Positions 22,051 to 25,066 of a stretch of DNA of 25,066 bases are shown here, piece by piece. The DNA is from JABCPE02 sp963521545 (lineage in GTDB: Bacteria; Bacteroidota; Bacteroidia; Flavobacteriales; Weeksellaceae). The notes beneath the pieces are model-generated. The model was not told the DNA's origin, searched no databases, and was given only the letters and a program-made list of their open reading frames with translations. The position numbers and the translations under genes were made by a program. Each line of letters begins with the position of its first letter. Positions within the stretch are counted from its first letter, which is position 1. The stretch is taken from NCBI GenBank assembly GCA_963521545.1, contig CAUQVP010000015.1:1-25066 (forward strand), in the 5' to 3' direction.

Positions 22051-23322
22051 ATGGATGTTAAAGATTTTTATTTCAGTTATTTTCAGGCTGGGAACATAAG
22101 TATAGATAGTAGGAAAATAGAAAAAGGAACTATTTTCTTTGCTTTTTCAGGAGGGAATTTTGATGCTGCTACAAAGGCAGAGGATGCCATACAAAACGGA
22201 GCTGCAGCTGTAATAGTTGAGAAAAAAGAATATGAAAATATAGATAAAAAGATATTCTGTGTTCCTTCTACGCTAGATTTTTTACAAAATTTAGCTTTAT
22301 TTCATCGTAGACAATTACAAACTCCTATTATAGGGCTGACAGGAAGTAACGGAAAAACCACTACAAAAGAGTTAATTTCTTCTGTATTGGCTAGAAAATA
22401 CAAAACTCAATATACTTTTGGGAATCTTAATAATCATATAGGAGTTCCTCTTACCTTGCTTTCTATAACAAAGAAACACGAAATAGCTGTGATAGAAATG
22501 GGAGCAAACCACCAAAAAGAAATAGAACTTCTCTGTTCGCTAGCAGAACCCAATATAGGCTATATTACTAATTTTGGTAAGGCTCATTTAGAAGGTTTTG
22601 GTGGTTTTGAAGGTGTAATAAAAGGAAAATCAGAACTTTATGATTATTTAAAAGAAAATGACCAGACAATATTAGTAAATGAAGCTGATGAAATTCAGCG
22701 AGAAAAAACTAAAAATTATTCGAAAAAAATAACTTTTGGTGCAGATGATTCTCAGTATTATTTTGAGAAGTTTGTAGAAAATAATCTAGTTGGAATCATT
22801 TATAAAGGTCAAAAAATTCAGTCTAATCTTACAGGAGATTATAACTTTACTAATATTTGTGCAGCGGTAAGTTTAGGTTTGCATTTTGAGATTGATTTTG
22901 AGGAAATTAAGTTAGCGATAGAAAATTACAAACCTACCAATATGCGCTCACAAGTTGTTGAGAAAAATGGAAAAACATTAGTTTTGGATACCTACAATGC
23001 TAATCCTAGCAGTATGGCCTTGTCTTTGAATAATTTTAGTCAATTCACTGGTTCTAAGGCAGTTATCATAGGAGATATGCTGGAGCTAGGCGAGGAGAGC
23101 ATCACAGAACATCAAAAGATATGGGAACAAGCTCAATCCTTGAATTTAGATGAAATCATAACAGTGGGAAGTATTTTTAAGCAGGTGAATCCTTCTGAAA
23201 AATCATTTATAAACACTGATGAGCTTATAGAATACTTAAAGCAAAATCCTCTCAAAAATAAAAATATTCTACTAAAAGGTTCCAGAGGAATCGCATTAGA
23301 AAAAGTAATAGAGTTTTTATGA
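22051..23322 (+). CDS. murF: MurF, UDP-N-acetylmuramoyl-tripeptide--D-alanyl-D-alanine ligase
   Basis: 423 residues, slightly short for MurF (about 430-450). ATP-dependent cytoplasmic ligase that adds D-Ala-D-Ala to UDP-MurNAc-tripeptide, the last soluble step of muropeptide synthesis. The N-terminal substrate domain has SIDSRKIEKGTIFFAF (17-32). The P-loop is GLTGSNGKTTTK (95-106, Lys102), followed by FGNLNNHIGVPLTLL, EMGANHQKEI (with the conserved Glu and His), and in the C-terminal domain DTYNANPSSM, GDMLELGEES and LKGSRGIALE. These separate MurF from MurC, D and E. It lies 62 bp after gldJ with a terminator between, and converges on lysS. Confidence 0.96.
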   Translation: MDVKDFYFSYFQAGNISIDSRKIEKGTIFFAFSGGNFDAATKAEDAIQNGAAAVIVEKKEYENIDKKIFCVPSTLDFLQNLALFHRRQLQTPIIGLTGSNGKTTTKELISSVLARKYKTQYTFGNLNNHIGVPLTLLSITKKHEIAVIEMGANHQKEIELLCSLAEPNIGYITNFGKAHLEGFGGFEGVIKGKSELYDYLKENDQTILVNEADEIQREKTKNYSKKITFGADDSQYYFEKFVENNLVGIIYKGQKIQSNLTGDYNFTNICAAVSLGLHFEIDFEEIKLAIENYKPTNMRSQVVEKNGKTLVLDTYNANPSSMALSLNNFSQFTGSKAVIIGDMLELGEESITEHQKIWEQAQSLNLDEIITVGSIFKQVNPSEKSFINTDELIEYLKQNPLKNKNILLKGSRGIALEKVIEFL

Positions 23323-23364
23323 AAAAATAAAGGTTATTCAAAAAAGAATAACCTTTATTTTTTA
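23322..23364. terminator. Bidirectional terminator between murF and lysS
   Basis: An 18 bp perfect inverted repeat (23322-23339 with 23346-23363; core AATAAAGGTTATTC) around a loop of six A. It begins on the last base of the murF stop codon and ends 5 bp before the lysS stop codon. Confidence 0.9.
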
Positions 23365-23368
23365 TCTT

Positions 23369-25063
23369 CTAAACCAACTGCATTAGTAAATCAGTTTCTG
23401 TTTTTTCTACTTTTACGATGTTGCTTTTCGTAAGGTTTTTGGTTGCTTTATCCCATTTTTTACCAGATAGTTGGGATTTTTCTTTAACCTCAGAAAGTGG
23501 CATCGCTTCACCAGATTTTAAGATTTCTAAAATCAGTTTTTCATCATCTCCTAGTTCTATTGCCGGCATTTTCTTTTCTGGTCTCATCTGAGGGAAAAAC
23601 AGCACTTCTTGGATGGAAGCATTATTGGTAAGGAACATTATCAGTCTGTCCATACCTATCCCTAAACCAGCTGTTGGAGGCATTCCATATTCCAATGCAC
23701 GCAGGAAATCTTGGTCTATGAACATCGCTTCATCATCTCCTTTTTCGGAAAGTCTCATTTGTTCTTCAAATCTTTCGCGTTGGTCTATTGGGTCATTCAG
23801 CTCAGAATATGAATTTGCAATTTCCTTACCACAGACCATCAGCTCGAATCTCTCAGTCAAACCTTCTTTATCTCTATGTTTTTTAGTCAAAGGCGACATT
23901 TCTACTGGATAATCTGTGATGAAAGTAGGCTGGATAAAATTGCCCTCGCATTTTTCTCCAAATATTTCATCGATTAGTTTTCCTTTACCCATTGTATCAT
24001 TTACCTCTATACCAATGGATTTTGCGAATGTTCTAAGTTCTTCTTCGTTCTTCCCAGTGATATCATACCCAGTAAATTTCTTGATGGCATCAGTCATAGA
24101 AATCCTTTCGTAAGGAGCTTTCCAGTCTATTTCATGTTCTCCGAAAACAGCTTTGGTTGTTCCATTTACTGCTTTGGCACAATGCTCCAAAAGTCTTTCG
24201 GTGAAGTCCATCATCCAGTTGTAATCTTTGTATGCCACATAGATTTCCATTGCAGTAAATTCAGGGTTATGGGTTCTGTCCATGCCTTCGTTACGGAAGT
24301 TTTTAGAAAACTCATATACACCATCAAAACCACCTACAATCAGTCTTTTTAAATATAATTCATTAGCAATTCTAAGGTATAATGGAATGTCCAAAGCATT
24401 ATGGTGAGTGATAAATGGTCGCGCGGCAGCTCCCCCAGGGATAGACTGTAAAATAGGCGTTTCTACTTCAAAATATCCAGCATCATTAAAGAACTGACGC
24501 ATCGCATTGAATAGTTTCGTTCTCTTTACAAAAACCTCCTTTACCTCTGGATTTACTACTAAATCCACATATCTCTGGCGGTAGCGGAGTTCAGGGTCGT
24601 TGAAAGCATCATGAACAACGCCGTTTTCATCTATTTTAGCAAAAGGCAGCGGTCGGAGAGTTTTAGTCAAAAGAGTGAAGTTTTTCACCATTACTGTCAT
24701 TTCTCCTACCTGAGTTTTGAACAATTCTCCTTCTACACCGATGATGTCACCGATGTCCAAAAGGTGCTTGTATACTTCATTATAAAGTTCTTTATCATCA
24801 GTAGGGCAGATTTCATCTCTGTTGAAATAAACCTGAATACGCCCAGACGAGTCCTGTAATTCCGCAAAAGAGGCCTTTCCTTGTATTCTTCGGGAAATAA
24901 GTCTTCCAGCTATTTTTACTTTTTTTCCTTCCTCAAAACCTTCTTTTATAGACTGCGCGGAGTCTGTTATAGTATATTCGTCTGCTGGGAATGCATTGAT
25001 TCCCATTTGGGTAAGTTTTTCTAACTTCTCTCGGCGTATGATTTCTTGTTCTGATAATGACAT
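23369..25063 (-). CDS. lysS: Class II lysyl-tRNA synthetase with a C-terminal extension
   Basis: 564 residues, complete from the ATG at 25063. Attaches lysine to tRNA-Lys in the cytoplasm. The N-terminal OB-fold anticodon-binding domain spans about 48-135 (VKIAGRLISRRIQGKASFAE). The class II core has motif 1 around 180-215 (ETPILQSIPGGAAARPF), motif 2 FRNEGMDRTHNPEFT (256-270) and motif 3 GLGIGMDRLIM (466-476). The catalytic core ends at about 494 (FFPQMRPE). Residues about 500-564 form an extra helical, winged-helix-like domain (ILEILKSGEAMPLSEVKEKS) absent from E. coli LysS but, as I recall, usual in Bacteroidota. The promoter lies outside the window. Confidence 0.98.
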   Translation of the reverse strand: MSLSEQEIIRREKLEKLTQMGINAFPADEYTITDSAQSIKEGFEEGKKVKIAGRLISRRIQGKASFAELQDSSGRIQVYFNRDEICPTDDKELYNEVYKHLLDIGDIIGVEGELFKTQVGEMTVMVKNFTLLTKTLRPLPFAKIDENGVVHDAFNDPELRYRQRYVDLVVNPEVKEVFVKRTKLFNAMRQFFNDAGYFEVETPILQSIPGGAAARPFITHHNALDIPLYLRIANELYLKRLIVGGFDGVYEFSKNFRNEGMDRTHNPEFTAMEIYVAYKDYNWMMDFTERLLEHCAKAVNGTTKAVFGEHEIDWKAPYERISMTDAIKKFTGYDITGKNEEELRTFAKSIGIEVNDTMGKGKLIDEIFGEKCEGNFIQPTFITDYPVEMSPLTKKHRDKEGLTERFELMVCGKEIANSYSELNDPIDQRERFEEQMRLSEKGDDEAMFIDQDFLRALEYGMPPTAGLGIGMDRLIMFLTNNASIQEVLFFPQMRPEKKMPAIELGDDEKLILEILKSGEAMPLSEVKEKSQLSGKKWDKATKNLTKSNIVKVEKTETDLLMQLV

Positions 25064-25066
25064 TTT

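Overview
The window looks like chromosome from a low-GC member of the Bacteroidota, most likely a flavobacterium near the Weeksellaceae (Chryseobacterium/Riemerella/Elizabethkingia type). The reasons are the type IX secretion and gliding genes porV and gldJ, the promoter style (TTG, about 17-20 bp, then TAnnTTTG), lipoproteins with a Cys-Gly/Lys-Lys-Glu start, a roughly 565-residue LysS, and the phoH/SAM-hydrolase and folP/DUF1599 pairings that I recall from this phylum. The genus is an inference. No tRNA, rRNA, CRISPR array, insertion sequence or phage gene was seen, and every long gene is intact. Only rsmE is cut by the window edge; lysS reaches its start codon 3 bases before the right edge.

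Layout. 1-850: 5' part of rsmE (-), then a small Ala/Glu-rich lipoprotein gene with a strong promoter and terminator. 874-6514: tsaD (-) and a very long tamB-like gene (+) start head to head, their start codons one base apart. 6600-7650: an Lrp/AsnC regulator and a secreted staphylococcal-type nuclease. 7665-9987: a lipoprotein beta-carbonic anhydrase (-) divergent from a phosphate-selective-type porin (+). 10035-12082: kbl and folP (-). 12130-14519: a duplicated DUF1599 gene (+), a SAM-hydrolase-like gene (-) and phoH (+). 14567-18831: rplS with a structured leader, an XRE-family regulator, a TerC/Alx membrane protein (all -), then an M14 peptidase and a phosphopantetheinyl transferase (+). 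18882-21988: porV (-) and gldJ (+), divergent. 22051-25063: murF (+) and lysS (-), convergent.

Most genes are housekeeping: tRNA modification and charging, folate, cell wall, outer-membrane biogenesis and protein secretion. The most striking non-coding signal is a family of about nine near-identical palindromic elements (TTTACATTTGTAAA-like). They sit only around the XRE gene, in the terC promoter and in the M14 peptidase promoter, overlapping or touching promoter elements. I read this as a local regulon: an autoregulated XRE repressor controlling a metal-transporter-type membrane protein and a peptidase/PPTase pair. Several genes (tsaD, folP, the XRE gene, perhaps murF) have a -7 element only 3-5 nt before the ATG, suggesting leaderless or near-leaderless mRNAs.
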